NCBI GenBank assembly: GCA_030762895.1
Contig: JAUPTC010000222.1
Span: 1 to 64,000 of the forward strand
Direction: 5' to 3'
Source: Sophora flavescens
Taxonomy: Eukaryota; Streptophyta; Magnoliopsida; Fabales; Fabaceae
Length of the DNA stretch: 64,000 bases
Made by a program: the position numbers and the translations under genes. Position 1 is the stretch's first letter. Each line of letters opens with the position of its first letter. A model generated the notes under the pieces. That model was not told the origin of the DNA. It searched no databases and worked only from the letters and a program-made list of their open reading frames with translations. Positions 45,637-57,995 of this stretch are shown piece after piece.

Positions 45637-46434
45637 CAAGAGGGGCGTGCAACATGAAGAAGAGTCCAATTTTAGTTGTTTGTTTTAATTCAATAAGTGT
45701 AAATGGGTTTTATGAGTGAGCCCAATTACTAAGTGATGTTTTTGGGGCAGCCCACTTGCAATCCATGAGGGAATTCGAATTTGTATGTGTCTTAGTGGGA
45801 GGAATCTTTAGCTTGCATGCTATAAGAACTCCTAAACTAGTGTGTTGATATTTTGATAAATTGTATAAATTATGGGGGTTACACTTTTAATGTGAGAACA
45901 AGTGTAACCACCACATAATTAGGGGAATGAAGAGTCAAGAAGGGGGGGGCGTAACCTTCATAGTCTTATGGCTGAGTTGAAAGATTTGGTGGCTACATTA
46001 TGAGGGTTTTTAACTCATGTTATGATGGCTAAGTTAAGTGAGAATAAGTGAGTGTTTAAGGTCAATTAAGTGGGGGTTATGGTTTGGATTTGGAAGCCCA
46101 AAAGTTGGCTGCTCAACTATATGTAATTTGTGACAAACACATGGAATGGTAACTTGGATGTTGAATTTGGATTGTAATCCATTTGTGAGAGAATTGTCTC
46201 TCTTTGGTTCTTGGTTGAGCCAACTATTGTTCTTATCAAGAATCCAAGATTCTTGTGGCGAACCTCACTTGGCTTATCAAAACTCTTGTTTTGTGGCGCC
46301 ATCATCATCTTCTTACTCATCCATTTTATTTATTTCTTCACTTTAATCTTGGTTACAAAGTGTTACACGAATTTGTGTCCAAAAATTCAACCAAAAAGAT
46401 CATCAAAGGCAACCTCACCATTTGGTTGTCATCA
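45438..46434 (+). repeat. Array LTR 10
   Basis: It is 997 bp with an 8-G run. Leader of unit 10 is 46435-47049; it has CTTTATGGAAAAA where others have CTTGAAGGAAAAA (near 46670). Confidence 0.93.
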
Positions 46435-47049
46435 AGTGGTATCAAAGCTTAGGCTTTGGTTGAGTTTTCTGAGTTTTGTTCTTCTTCTTCTACCTTTCTT
46501 CTTTTAAACCCAAAAACACAAAAAAAAATACACTTTGAATCTATTTGTGAAGGGAAATTTCGTGTTGTTGTTCCTGCTCAAAAACAAGTTTTCAATTGTG
46601 ATTCTCTTCTTCAAAGTTTGAAAAAAAAAAATTTGCACAAATTATAAGAAAAAAAATTGTGCATGAAATCTTTATGGAAAAAAAAAAGGAAGAGAAAAGT
46701 CTATTTGAGCAATTTGTGTTCTTGAAACAAAAAAAAAAAGAAAGAAAGAAAAATATTTCCCTTCTTCCTTGTTCTTATTTCCAAAGCTTTGCCTTTCTAG
46801 CCTTTCCTTTTGTTTCCTTTGTTTTGATAAGTTTTGTGATTTTTGTTACTTGAATTTTTGGATTTTTTGTGTGGTTTTTGTGTTTGACTCTTCTAAGAAC
46901 TAAAGGGGAACATTTGAGAGGAAAAAGGCAAGAGTGTCCAAAATACATTTTTTGTGTGGAAAAAGCCAAAAGAGTGAAGAAAAAAAAATCATTGTGTGAA
47001 CTAGTGAGGGAGTGTAGTGAGGAAACAAATAAACTCTTCTACTCAAATC

Positions 47050-49246
47050 ATGGCCAACAATGAGGATAGTCCACCATTATCTCCAAGGTCGGCCACTCTT
47101 CAAGCTAGGATGGCCAATCAAGTCCAAGCTCTTTAAAGACAATTGGAGCAAATGCAAGCCAATTATGATAGACAACTTGCTAACCTACACCGTGACGATT
47201 CAAGTGACTATGATAGTGAAAGAGGAAGGCCTAGAGGAGGACGACATAGAGGAGGAGGACATAGGGGAGAGAGACGTGATAGAGGACTTGAAGGGGTCAA
47301 AATCAAAGTTCCTTCCTTTATTGGGAAGAATGATCCGGAGGCTTACTTGGAGTGGGAGCTAAAAATAGAACAAGTCTTTGATTGTAATTCATACAATGAA
47401 AGCAAGAAGGTGAAAGTAGCCGCCCTTGAGTTCAAGGAATATGCCCTTGTGTGGTGGGACCAACTACAAAAAGAAAGGAGAAGACATGGAAGAGAGCCCA
47501 TAGACACTTGGGAGGAGATGAAATTTGTCATGAGGAAGAGGTATGTCCCAAATCATTATCAAAGGGATATTCACAACAAGTTACAAAGGCTTACCCAAGG
47601 GACCAAAAGCGTTGATGAATATTTCAAGGAGATGGAGTTGGCCTTACTTAGGTCAAATTTTAAAGAAGATAGGGAGGCTACCATGGCAAGGTTCTTACAT
47701 GGCTTGAATCAAGATATTCAAGACATAGTGGAGTTACAAAATTATGTGGAGCTTGAAGATTTGGTTCAACAAGCGATTAAGGTGGAGCAACAAATTAAGA
47801 GGAGAAAGTCCAAATATTCTTTTTCTTCATCTTCCAAATTTCCATCCTCAAATTGGAAGGAAGATTCAAAGAAGGAGGGTGCACCATTTTCTAAAGAGGC
47901 CGAGAGCACCCCTCAAGGAAAGAAGCCAATGGAAACAAGTTCTAGGAGCCGTGATATGAAGTGTTTCAAGTGCTTAGGCCATGGGCATATTGCGTCCCAA
48001 TGCCCAACAAAGAGGACAATGGTGGCAAGGAATGGTGAAGTGGTGTCACAAAGCGAAGCCTCAAGTGAGGAGGAGAGTGAAAAAGGAGAAGAAATTCCGG
48101 AGGGAGACTTATTCATGGTAAGAAGGCTTTTGGGAAGTCAAGTCAAGGATCATGAAGCAAGCCAAAGGGAGAATATCTTTCATTCTAGATGTCTAATTCA
48201 AGGAAAGGTATGTTCTCTAATCATTGATGGTGGGAGTTGTGCCAATGTTGTAAGCACTAGATTGGTGTCCAAATTGAATCTTGTTACTAAGGCACATCCA
48301 AGGCCATATAGGCTTCAATGGCTAAGTGAGGTTGGGGAAACGGTGGTGAACAAACAAGTAGAGGTCCCATTCTCAATTGGAAAGTATGAAGATTGTGTAC
48401 TTTGTGATGTGGTGCCTATGGAGGCAAGCCATATGTTGTTGGGAAGGCCTTGGCAATATGACAAAAAGGTCATCCATGATGGGTTCTCAAATAAGTTCAC
48501 CTTCATGCATCAAGACCGAAAGGTCATTCTTTCTCCTTTATCTCCAAAGCAAGTTAGTGAGGATCAAATAAGAATGAGAGAAAAAAAAAGAGCAAGAGAG
48601 AAAAGAAAAGGAGAGTGAGAAAAAGAAAGAAAAGGAGAGTGAAAAAAGGATTGCAAAAGAGAGTGAGAAAAATATTGAAGAAAAAGGTGAGAAAACAATT
48701 GAAAAAAAGAGTGATAAAGAGAAAAATAATGAGGAAAATATTGTGAAAATTAGTGAAAAGAAAGAGAGTTGTTTGGCAACAAAAAGTGAAGAGAAGGAGG
48801 CTTTAATTTCAAGGCAACCCCAATTCATTTTTTATTGGAACAATTTTTATTTAATTGCTAATGCTTCTAAGGATCTTTCTTTGTCTAGTGGTGTTGTAAC
48901 TTTTTTGCAGAAATTTGGTAATTTCATTCCAAAGGAAGCACCCTATGGCAATGTCATTGTGAAGAACACTCTGGATGCACCCAAAATGACTAATTTTGTT
49001 GATGAAGACTACAATTCGAGGACGAATTCACTCAAAGAAGGAGGGAATGATATGAGCCCAATTTGGAGTATGGTTCAAGAAGCTTATCAAGGACTTGGTG
49101 GGCCAATTACAAATGTTACAACCAAGAAAGCCCAACAAGTGTTAATTCAAACTATGGTTCTCATCATGGAAGCAAGCTCAAATGCAAGATTGGATGGAAT
49201 GAAGCCCAAATTATTAACTTACATTATCCAACTAAAGGATCCATGA
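47050..49246 (+). pseudogene. gag-protease-pol-scar frame, array unit 10 (well preserved)
   Basis: TAA at 47134-47136, then gag-protease is open to 48618, where an extra A (about 48583) shifts the tail. The final 167 codons (48743-49246) are open. No lesion lies between the TAA and the protease C-terminus. Confidence 0.9.
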
Positions 49247-50042
49247 CAAGAGGGGCGTGCAACATGAAGAAGAGTCCAATTTTAGTTGTTTGTTTTAATT
49301 CAATAAGTGTAAATGGGTTTTATGAGTGAGCCCAATTACTAAGTGATGTTTTTGGGGCAGCCCACTTGCAATCCATGAGGGAATTCGAATTTGTATGTGT
49401 CTTAGTGGGAGGAATCTTTAGCTTGCATGCTATAAGAACTCCTAAACTAGTGTGTTGATATTTTGATAAATTGTATAAATTATGGGGGTTACACTTTTAA
49501 TGTGAGAACAAGTGTAACCACCACATAATTAGGGGAATGAAGAGTCAAGAAGGGGGGCGTAACCTTCATAGTCTTATGGCTGAGTTGAAAGATTTGGTGG
49601 CTACATTATGAGGGTTTTTAACTCATGTTATGATGGCTAAGTTAAGTGAGAATAAGTGAGTGTTTAAGGTCAATTAAGTGGGGGTTATGGTTTGGATTTG
49701 GAAGCCCAAAAGTTGGCTGCTCAACTATATGTAATTTGTGACAAACACATGGAATGGTAACTTGGATGTTGAATTTGGATTGTAATCCATTTGTGAGAGA
49801 ATTGTCTCTCTTTGGTTCTTGGTTGAGCCAACTATTGTTCTTATCAAGAATCCAAGATTCTTGTGGCGAACCTCACTTGGCTTATCAAAACTCTTGTTTT
49901 GTGGCGCCATCATCATCTTCTTACTCATCCATTTTATTTATTTCTTCACTTTAATCTTGGTTACAAAGTGTTACACGAATTTGTGTCCAAAAATTCAACC
50001 AAAAAGATCATCAAAGGCAACCTCACCATTTGGTTGTCATCA
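49048..50042 (+). repeat. Array LTR 11
   Basis: It is 995 bp with a 6-G run. Leader of unit 11: 50043-50660. Confidence 0.93.
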
Positions 50043-50660
50043 AGTGGTATCAAAGCTTAGGCTTTGGTTGAGTTTTCTGAGTTTTGTTCTTCTTCTTCTA
50101 CCTTTCTTCTTTTAAACCCAAAAACACAAAAAAAATACACTTTGAATCTATTTGTGAAGGGAAATTTCGTGTTGTTGTTCCTGCTCAAAAACAAGTTTTC
50201 AATTGTGATTCTCTTCTTCAAAGTTTGAAAAAAAAAAAATTTGCACAAATTATAAGAAAAAAAAATTGTGCATGAAATCTTGAAGGAAAAAAAAAAGAGG
50301 AAGAGAAAAGTCTATTTGAGCAATTTGTGTTCTTGAAACAAAAAAAAAAAAAGAAAGAAAAATATTTCCCTTCTTCCTTGTTCTTATTTCCAAAGCTTTG
50401 CCTTTCTAGCCTTTCCTTTTGTTTCCTTTGTTTTGATAAGTTTTGTGATTTTTGTTACTTGAATTTTTTGGATTTTTTGTGTGGTTTTTGTGTTTGACTC
50501 TTCTAAGAACTAAAGGGGAACATTTGAGAGGAAAAAGGCAAGAGTGTCCAAAATACATTTTTTTGTGTGGAAAAAGCCAAAAGAGTGAAGAAAAAAAAAT
50601 CATTGTGTGAACTAGTGAGGGAGTGTAGTGAGGAAACAAATAAACTCTTCTACTCAAATC

Positions 50661-52854
50661 ATGGCCAACAATGAGGATAGTCCACCATTATCTCCAAGGT
50701 CGGCCACTCTTCAAGCTAGGATGGCCAATCAAGTCCAAGCTCTTTAAAGACAATTGGAGCAAATGCAAGCCAATTATGATAGACAACTTGCTAACCTACA
50801 CCGTGACGATTCAAGTGACTATGATAGTGAAAGAGGAAGGCCTAGAGGAGGACGACATAGAGGAGGAGGACATAGGGGAGAGAGACGTGATAGAGGACTT
50901 GAAGGGGTCAAAATCAAAGTTCCTTCCTTTATTGGGAAGAATGATCCGGAGGCTTACTTGGAGTGGGAGCTAAAAATAGAACAAGTCTTTGATTGTAATT
51001 CATACAATGAAAGCAAGAAGGTGAAAGTAGCCGCCCTTGAGTTCAAGGAATATGCCCTTGTGTGGTGGGACCAACTACAAAAAGAAAGGAGAAGACATGG
51101 AAGAGAGCCCATAGACACTTGGGAGGAGATGAAATTTGTCATGAGGAAGAGGTATGTCCCAAATCATTATCAAAGGGATATTCACAACAAGTTACAAAGG
51201 CTTACCCAAGGGACCAAAAGCGTTGATGAATATTTCAAGGAGATGGAGTTGGCCTTACTTAGGTCAAATTTTAAAGAAGATAGGAGGCTACCATGGCAAG
51301 GTTCTTACATGGCTTGAATCAAGATATTCAAGACATAGTGGAGTTACAAAATTATGTGGAGCTTGAAGATTTGGTTCAACAAGCGATTAAGGTGGAGCAA
51401 CAAATTAAGAGGAGAAAGTCCAAATATTCTTTTTCTTCATCTTCCAAATTTCCATCCTCAAATTGGAAGGAAGATTCAAAGAAGGAGGGTGCACCATTTT
51501 CTAAAGAGGCCGAGAGCACCCCTCAAGGAAAGAAGCCAATGGAAACAAGTTCTAGGAGCCGTGATATGAAGTGTTTCAAGTGCTTAGGCCATGGGCATAT
51601 TGCGTCCCAATGCCCAACAAAGAGGACAATGGTGGCAAGGAATGGTGAAGTGGTGTCACAAAGCGAAGCCTCAAGTGAGGAGGAGAGTGAAAAAGGAGAA
51701 GAAATTCCGGAGGGAGACTTATTCATGGTAAGAAGGCTTTTGGGAAGTCAAGTCAAGGATCATGAAGCAAGCCAAAGGGAGAATATCTTTCATTCTAGAT
51801 GTCTAATTCAAGGAAAGGTATGTTCTCTAATCATTGATGGTGGGAGTTGTGCCAATGTTGTAAGCACTAGATTGGTGTCCAAATTGAATCTTGTTACTAA
51901 GGCACATCCAAGGCCATATAGGCTTCAATGGCTAAGTGAGGTTGGGGAAACGGTGGTGAACAAACAAGTAGAGGTCCCATTCTCAATTGGAAAGTATGAA
52001 GATTGTGTACTTTGTGATGTGGTGCCTATGGAGGCAAGCCATATGTTGTTGGGAAGGCCTTGGCAATATGACAAAAAGGTCATCCATGATGGGTTCTCAA
52101 ATAAGTTCACCTTCATGCATCAAGACCGAAAGGTCATTCTTTCTCCTTTATCTCCAAAGCAAGTTAGTGAGGATCAAATAAGAATGAGAGAAAAAAAAGA
52201 GCAAGAGAGAAAAGAAAAGGAGAGTGAGAAAAAGAAAGAAAAGGAGAGTGAAAAAAGGATTGCAAAAGAGAGTGAGAAAAATATTGAAGAAAAAGGTGAG
52301 AAAACAATTGAAAAAAAGAGTGATAAAGAGAAAAATAATGAGGAAAATATTGTGAAAATTAGTGAAAAGAAAGAGAGTTGTTTGGCAACAAAAAGTGAAG
52401 AGAAGGAGGCTTTAATTTCAAGGCAACCCCAATTCATTTTTTATTGGAACAATTTTTATTTAATTGCTAATGCTTCTAAGGATCTTTCTTTGTCTAGTGG
52501 TGTTGTAACTTTTTGCAGAAATTTGGTAATTTCATTCCAAAGGAAGCACCCTATGGCAATGTCATTGTGAAGAACACTCTGGATGCACCCAAAATGACTA
52601 ATTTTGTTGATGAAGACTACAATTCGAGGACGAATTCACTCAAAGAAGGAGGGAATGATATGAGCCCAATTTGGAGTATGGTTCAAGAAGCTTATCAAGG
52701 ACTTGGTGGGCCAATTACAAATGTTACAACCAAGAAAGCCCAACAAGTGTTAATTCAAACTATGGTTCTCATCATGGAAGCAAGCTCAAATGCAAGATTG
52801 GATGGAATGAAGCCCAAATTATTAACTTACATTATCCAACTAAAGGATCCATGA
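50661..52854 (+). pseudogene. gag-protease-pol-scar frame, array unit 11
   Basis: Lesions: TAA at 50745-50747; one G lost in GATAGGAGGC near 51283, ending the first frame at 51317. Late gag, protease and full Lys/Glu tail are open from 51293 to 52570. The five-T allele near 52512 separates the pol scar (52513-52854). Confidence 0.9.
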
Positions 52855-53652
52855 CAAGAGGGGCGTGCAACATGAAGAAGAGTCCAATTTTAGTTGTTTG
52901 TTTTAATTCAATAAGTGTAAATGGGTTTTATGAGTGAGCCCAATTACTAAGTGATGTTTTTGGGGCAGCCCACTTGCAATCCATGAGGGAATCTCGAATT
53001 TGTATGTGTCTTAGTGGGAGGAATCTTTAGCTTGCATGCTATAAGAACTCCTAAACTAGTGTGTTGATATTTTGATAAATTGTATAAATTATGGGGGTTA
53101 CACTTTTAATGTGAGAACAAGTGTAACCACCACATAATTAGGGGAATGAAGAGTCAAGAAGGGGGGGCGTAACCTTCATAGTCTTATGGCTGAGTTGAAA
53201 GATTTGGTGGCTACATTATGAGGGTTTTTAACTCATGTTATGATGGCTAAGTTAAGTGAGAATAAGTGAGTGTTTAAGGTCAATTAAGTGGGGGTTATGG
53301 TTTGGATTTGGAAGCCCAAAAGTTGGCTGCTCAACTATATGTAATTTGTGACAAACACATGGAATGGTAACTTGGATGTTGAATTTGGATTGTAATCCAT
53401 TTGTGAGAGAATTGTCTCTCTTTGGTTCTTGGTTGAGCCAACTATTGTTCTTATCAAGAATCCAAGATTCTTGTGGCGAACCTCACTTGGCTTATCAAAA
53501 CTCTTGTTTTGTGGCGCCATCATCATCTTCTTACTCATCCATTTTATTTATTTCTTCACTTTAATCTTGGTTACAAAGTGTTACACGAATTTGTGTCCAA
53601 AAATTCAACCAAAAAGATCATCAAAGGCAACCTCACCATTTGGTTGTCATCA
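52656..53652 (+). repeat. Array LTR 12
   Basis: It is 997 bp with a 7-G run. It has GAATCTCGAATT in place of GAATTCGAATT near 52990. Leader of unit 12: 53653-54275. Confidence 0.93.
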
Positions 53653-54275
53653 AGTGGTATCAAAGCTTAGGCTTTGGTTGAGTTTTCTGAGTTTTGTTCT
53701 TCTTCTTCTACCTTTCTTCTTTTAAACCCAAAAACACAAAAAAAAATACACTTTGAATCTATTTGTGAAGGGAAATTTCGTGTTGTTGTTCCTGCTCAAA
53801 AACAAGTTTTCAATTGTGATTCTCTTCTTCAAAGTTTGAAAAAAAAAAAAATTTGCACAAATTATAAGAAAAAAAAATTGTGCATGAAATCTTGAAGGAA
53901 AAAAAAAAGAGGAAGAGAAAAGTCTATTTGAGCAATTTGTGTTCTTGAAACAAAAAAAAAAAAAAAAGAAAGAAAAATATTTCCCTTCTTCCTTGTTCTT
54001 ATTTCCAAAGCTTTGCCTTTCTAGCCTTTCCTTTTGTTTCCTTTGTTTTGATAAGTTTTGTGATTTTTGTTACTTGAATTTTTTGGATTTTTTGTGTGGT
54101 TTTTGTGTTTGACTCTTCTAAGAACTAAAGGGGAACATTTGAGAGGAAAAAGGCAAGAGTGTCCAAAATACATTTTTTTGTGTGGAAAAAGCCAAAAGAG
54201 TGAAGAAAAAAAAATCATTGTGTGAACTAGTGAGGGAGTGTAGTGAGGAAACAAATAAACTCTTCTACTCAAATC

Positions 54276-56472
54276 ATGGCCAACAATGAGGATAGTCCAC
54301 CATTATCTCCAAGGTCGGCCACTCTTCAAGCTAGGATGGCCAATCAAGTCCAAGCTCTTTAAAGACAATTGGAGCAAATGCAAGCCAATTATGATAGACA
54401 ACTTGCTAACCTACACCGTGACGATTCAAGTGACTATGATAGTGAAAGAGGAAGGCCTAGAGGAGGACGACATAGAGAGGAGGAGGACATAGGGGAGAGA
54501 GACGTGATAGAGGACTTGAAGGGGTCAAAATCAAAGTTCCTTCCTTTATTGGGAAGAATGATCCGGAGGCTTACTTGGAGTGGGAGCTAAAAATAGAACA
54601 AGTCTTTGATTGTAATTCATACAATGAAAGCAAGAAGGTGAAAGTAGCCGCCCTTGAGTTCAAGGAATATGCCCTTGTGTGGTGGGACCAACTACAAAAA
54701 GAAAGGAGAAGACATGGAAGAGAGCCCATAGACACTTGGGAGGAGATGAAATTTGTCATGAGGAAGAGGTATGTCCCAAATCATTATCAAAGGGATATTC
54801 ACAACAAGTTACAAAGGCTTACCCAAGGGACCAAAAGCGTTGATGAATATTTCAAGGAGATGGAGTTGGCCTTACTTAGGTCAAATTTTAAAGAAGATAG
54901 GGAGGCTACCATGGCAAGGTTCTTACATGGCTTGAATCAAGATATTCAAGACATAGTGGAGTTACAAAAATTATGTGGAGCTTGAAGATTTGGTTCAACA
55001 AGCGATTAAGGTGGAGCAACAAATTAAGAGGAGAAAGTCCAAATATTCTTTTTCTTCATCTTCCAAATTTCCATCCTCAAATTGGAAGGAAGATTCAAAG
55101 AAGGAGGGTGCACCATTTTCTAAAGAGGCCGAGAGCACCCCTCAAGGAAAGAAGCCAATGGAAACAAGTTCTAGGAGCCGTGATATGAAGTGTTTCAAGT
55201 GCTTAGGCCATGGGCATATTGCGTCCCAATGCCCAACAAAGAGGACAATGGTGGCAAGGAATGGTGAAGTGGTGTCACAAAGCGAAGCCTCAAGTGAGGA
55301 GGAGAGTGAAAAAGGAGAAGAAATTCCGGAGGGAGACTTATTCATGGTAAGAAGGCTTTTGGGAAGTCAAGTCAAGGATCATGAAGCAAGCCAAAGGGAG
55401 AATATCTTTCATTCTAGATGTCTAATTCAAGGAAAGGTATGTTCTCTAATCATTGATGGTGGGAGTTGTGCCAATGTTGTAAGCACTAGATTGGTGTCCA
55501 AATTGAATCTTGTTACTAAGGCACATCCAAGGCCATATAGGCTTCAATGGCTAAGTGAGGTTGGGGAAACGGTGGTGAACAAACAAGTAGAGGTCCCATT
55601 CTCAATTGGAAAGTATGAAGATTGTGTACTTTGTGATGTGGTGCCTATGGAGGCAAGCCATATGTTGTTGGGAAGGCCTTGGCAATATGACAAAAAGGTC
55701 ATCCATGATGGGTTCTCAAATAAGTTCACCTTCATGCATCAAGACCGAAAGGTCATTCTTTCTCCTTTATCTCCAAAGCAAGTTAGTGAGGATCAAATAA
55801 GAATGAGAGAAAAAAAAGAGCAAGAGAGAAAAGAAAAGGAGAGTGAGAAAAAGAAAGAAAAGGAGAGTGAAAAAAGGATTGCAAAAGAGAGTGAGAAAAA
55901 TATTGAAGAAAAAGGTGAGAAAACAATTGAAAAAAAGAGTGATAAAGAGAAAAATAATGAGGAAAATATTGTGAAAATTAGTGAAAAGAAAGAGAGTTGT
56001 TTGGCAACAAAAAGTGAAGAGAAGGAGGCTTTAATTTCAAGGCAACCCCAATTCATTTTTTATTGGAACAATTTTTATTTAATTGCTAATGCTTCTAAGG
56101 ATCTTTCTTTGTCTAGTGGTGTTGTAACTTTTTGCAGAAATTTGGTAATTTCATTCCAAAGGAATCACCCTATGGCAATGTCATTGTGAAGAACACCTGG
56201 ATGCACCCAAAATGACTAATTTTGTTGATGAAGACTACAATTCGAGGACTAATTCACTCAAAGAAGGAGGGAATGATATGAGCCCAATTTGGAGTATGGT
56301 TCAAGAAGCTTATCAAGGACTTGGTGGGCCAATTACAAATGTTACAACCAAGAAAGCCCAACAAGTGTTAATTCAAACTATGGTTCTCATCATGGAAGCA
56401 AGCTCAAATGCAAGATTGGATGGAATGAAGCCCAAATTATTAACTTACATTATCCAACTAAAGGATCCATGA
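54276..56472 (+). pseudogene. gag-protease-pol-scar frame, array unit 12
   Basis: Lesions: TAA at 54360-54362; a 2-bp AG gain at about 54475; an extra A in TTACAAAAATTATG near 54967 that restores the frame. From 54975, late gag, protease, tail and linker are open to 56189. A cluster at 56160-56250 (GAATCACCC, loss of T in AACACCTGG, GGACTAATTC) breaks the pol scar. Confidence 0.9.
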
Positions 56473-57271
56473 CAAGAGGGGCGTGCAACATGAAGAAGAG
56501 TCCAATTTTAGTTGTTTGTTTTAATTCAATAAGTGTAAATGGGTTTTATGAGTGAGCCCAATTACTAAGTGATGTTTTTGGGGCAGCCCACTTGCAATCC
56601 ATGAGGGAATTCGAATTTGTATGTGTCTTAGTGGGAGGAATCTTTAGCTTGCATGCTATAAGAACTCCTAAACTAGTGTGTTGATATTTTGATAAATTGT
56701 ATAAATTATGGGGGTTACACTTTTAATGTGAGAACAAGTGTAACCACCACATAATTAGGGGAATGAAGAGTCAAGAAGAGGGGGGGGCGAACCTTCATAG
56801 TCTTATGGCTGAGTTGAAAGATTTGGTGGCTACATTATGAGGGTTTTTAACTCATGTTATGATGGCTAAGTTAAGTGAGAATAAGTGAGTGTTTAAGGTC
56901 AATTAAGTGGGGGTTATGGTTTGGATTTGGAAGCCCAAAAGTTGGCTGCTCAACTATATGTAATTTGTGACAAACACATGGAATGGTAACTTGGATGTTG
57001 AATTTGGATTGTAATCCATTTGTGAGAGAATTGTCTCTCTTTGGTTCTTGGTTGAGCCAACTATTGTTCTTATCAAGAATCCAAGATTCTTGTGGCGAAC
57101 CTCACTTGGCTTATCAAAACTCTTGTTTTGTGGCGCCATCATCATCTTCTTACTCATCCATTTTATTTATTTCTTCACTTTAATCTTGGTTACAAAGTGT
57201 TACACGAATTTGTGTCCAAAAATTCAACCAAAAAGATCATCAAAGGCAACCTCACCATTTGGTTGTCATCA
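56274..57271 (+). repeat. Array LTR 13
   Basis: It is 998 bp with an 8-G run followed by CGAACC (one T missing from CGTAACC), a change shared only with LTR 14. Leader of unit 13: 57272-57893. Confidence 0.93.
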
Positions 57272-57893
57272 AGTGGTATCAAAGCTTAGGCTTTGGTTGA
57301 GTTTTCTGAGTTTTGTTCTTCTTCTTCTACCTTTCTTCTTTTAAACCCAAAAACACAAAAAAAAATACACTTTGAATCTATTTGTGAAGGGAAATTTCGT
57401 GTTGTTGTTCCTGCTCAAAAACAAGTTTTCAATTGTGATTCTCTTCTTCAAAGTTTGAAAAAAAAAAAAATTTGCACAAATTATAAGAAAAAAAAATTGT
57501 GCATGAAATCTTGAAGGAAAAAAAAAAGAGGAAGAGAAAAGTCTATTTGAGCAATTTGTGTTCTTGAAACAAAAAAAAAAAAAAAGAAAGAAAAATATTT
57601 CCCTTCTTCCTTGTTCTTATTTCCAAAGCTTTGCCTTTCTAGCCTTTCCTTTTGTTTCCTTTGTTTTGATAAGTTTTGTGATTTTTGTTACTTGAATTTT
57701 TTGGATTTTTTGTGTGGTTTTTGTGTTTGACTCTTCTAAGAACTAAAGGGGAACATTTGAGAGGAAAAAGGCAAGAGTGTCCAAAATACATTTTTTTGTG
57801 TGGAAAAAGCCAAAAGAGTGAAGAAAAAAAAATCATTGTGTGAACTAGTGAGGGAGTGTAGTGAGGAAACAAATAAACTCTTCTACTCAAATC

Positions 57894-57980
57894 ATGGCCA
57901 ACAATGAGGATAGTCCACCATTATCTCCAAGGTCGGCCACTCTTCAAGCTAGGATGGCCAATCAAGTCCAAGCTCTTTAA
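57894..57980 (+). pseudogene. Gag N-terminal mini-ORF closed by the conserved TAA, array unit 13
   Basis: The ATG at 57894 gives MANNEDSPPLSPR and ends at TAA 57978-57980 after 28 codons. In the nested element the homologous codon is CAA and gag reads through. The next ATG in the same frame is at 57996. All 14 units have this arrangement. Confidence 0.88.
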
Positions 57981-57995
57981 AGACAATTGGAGCAA

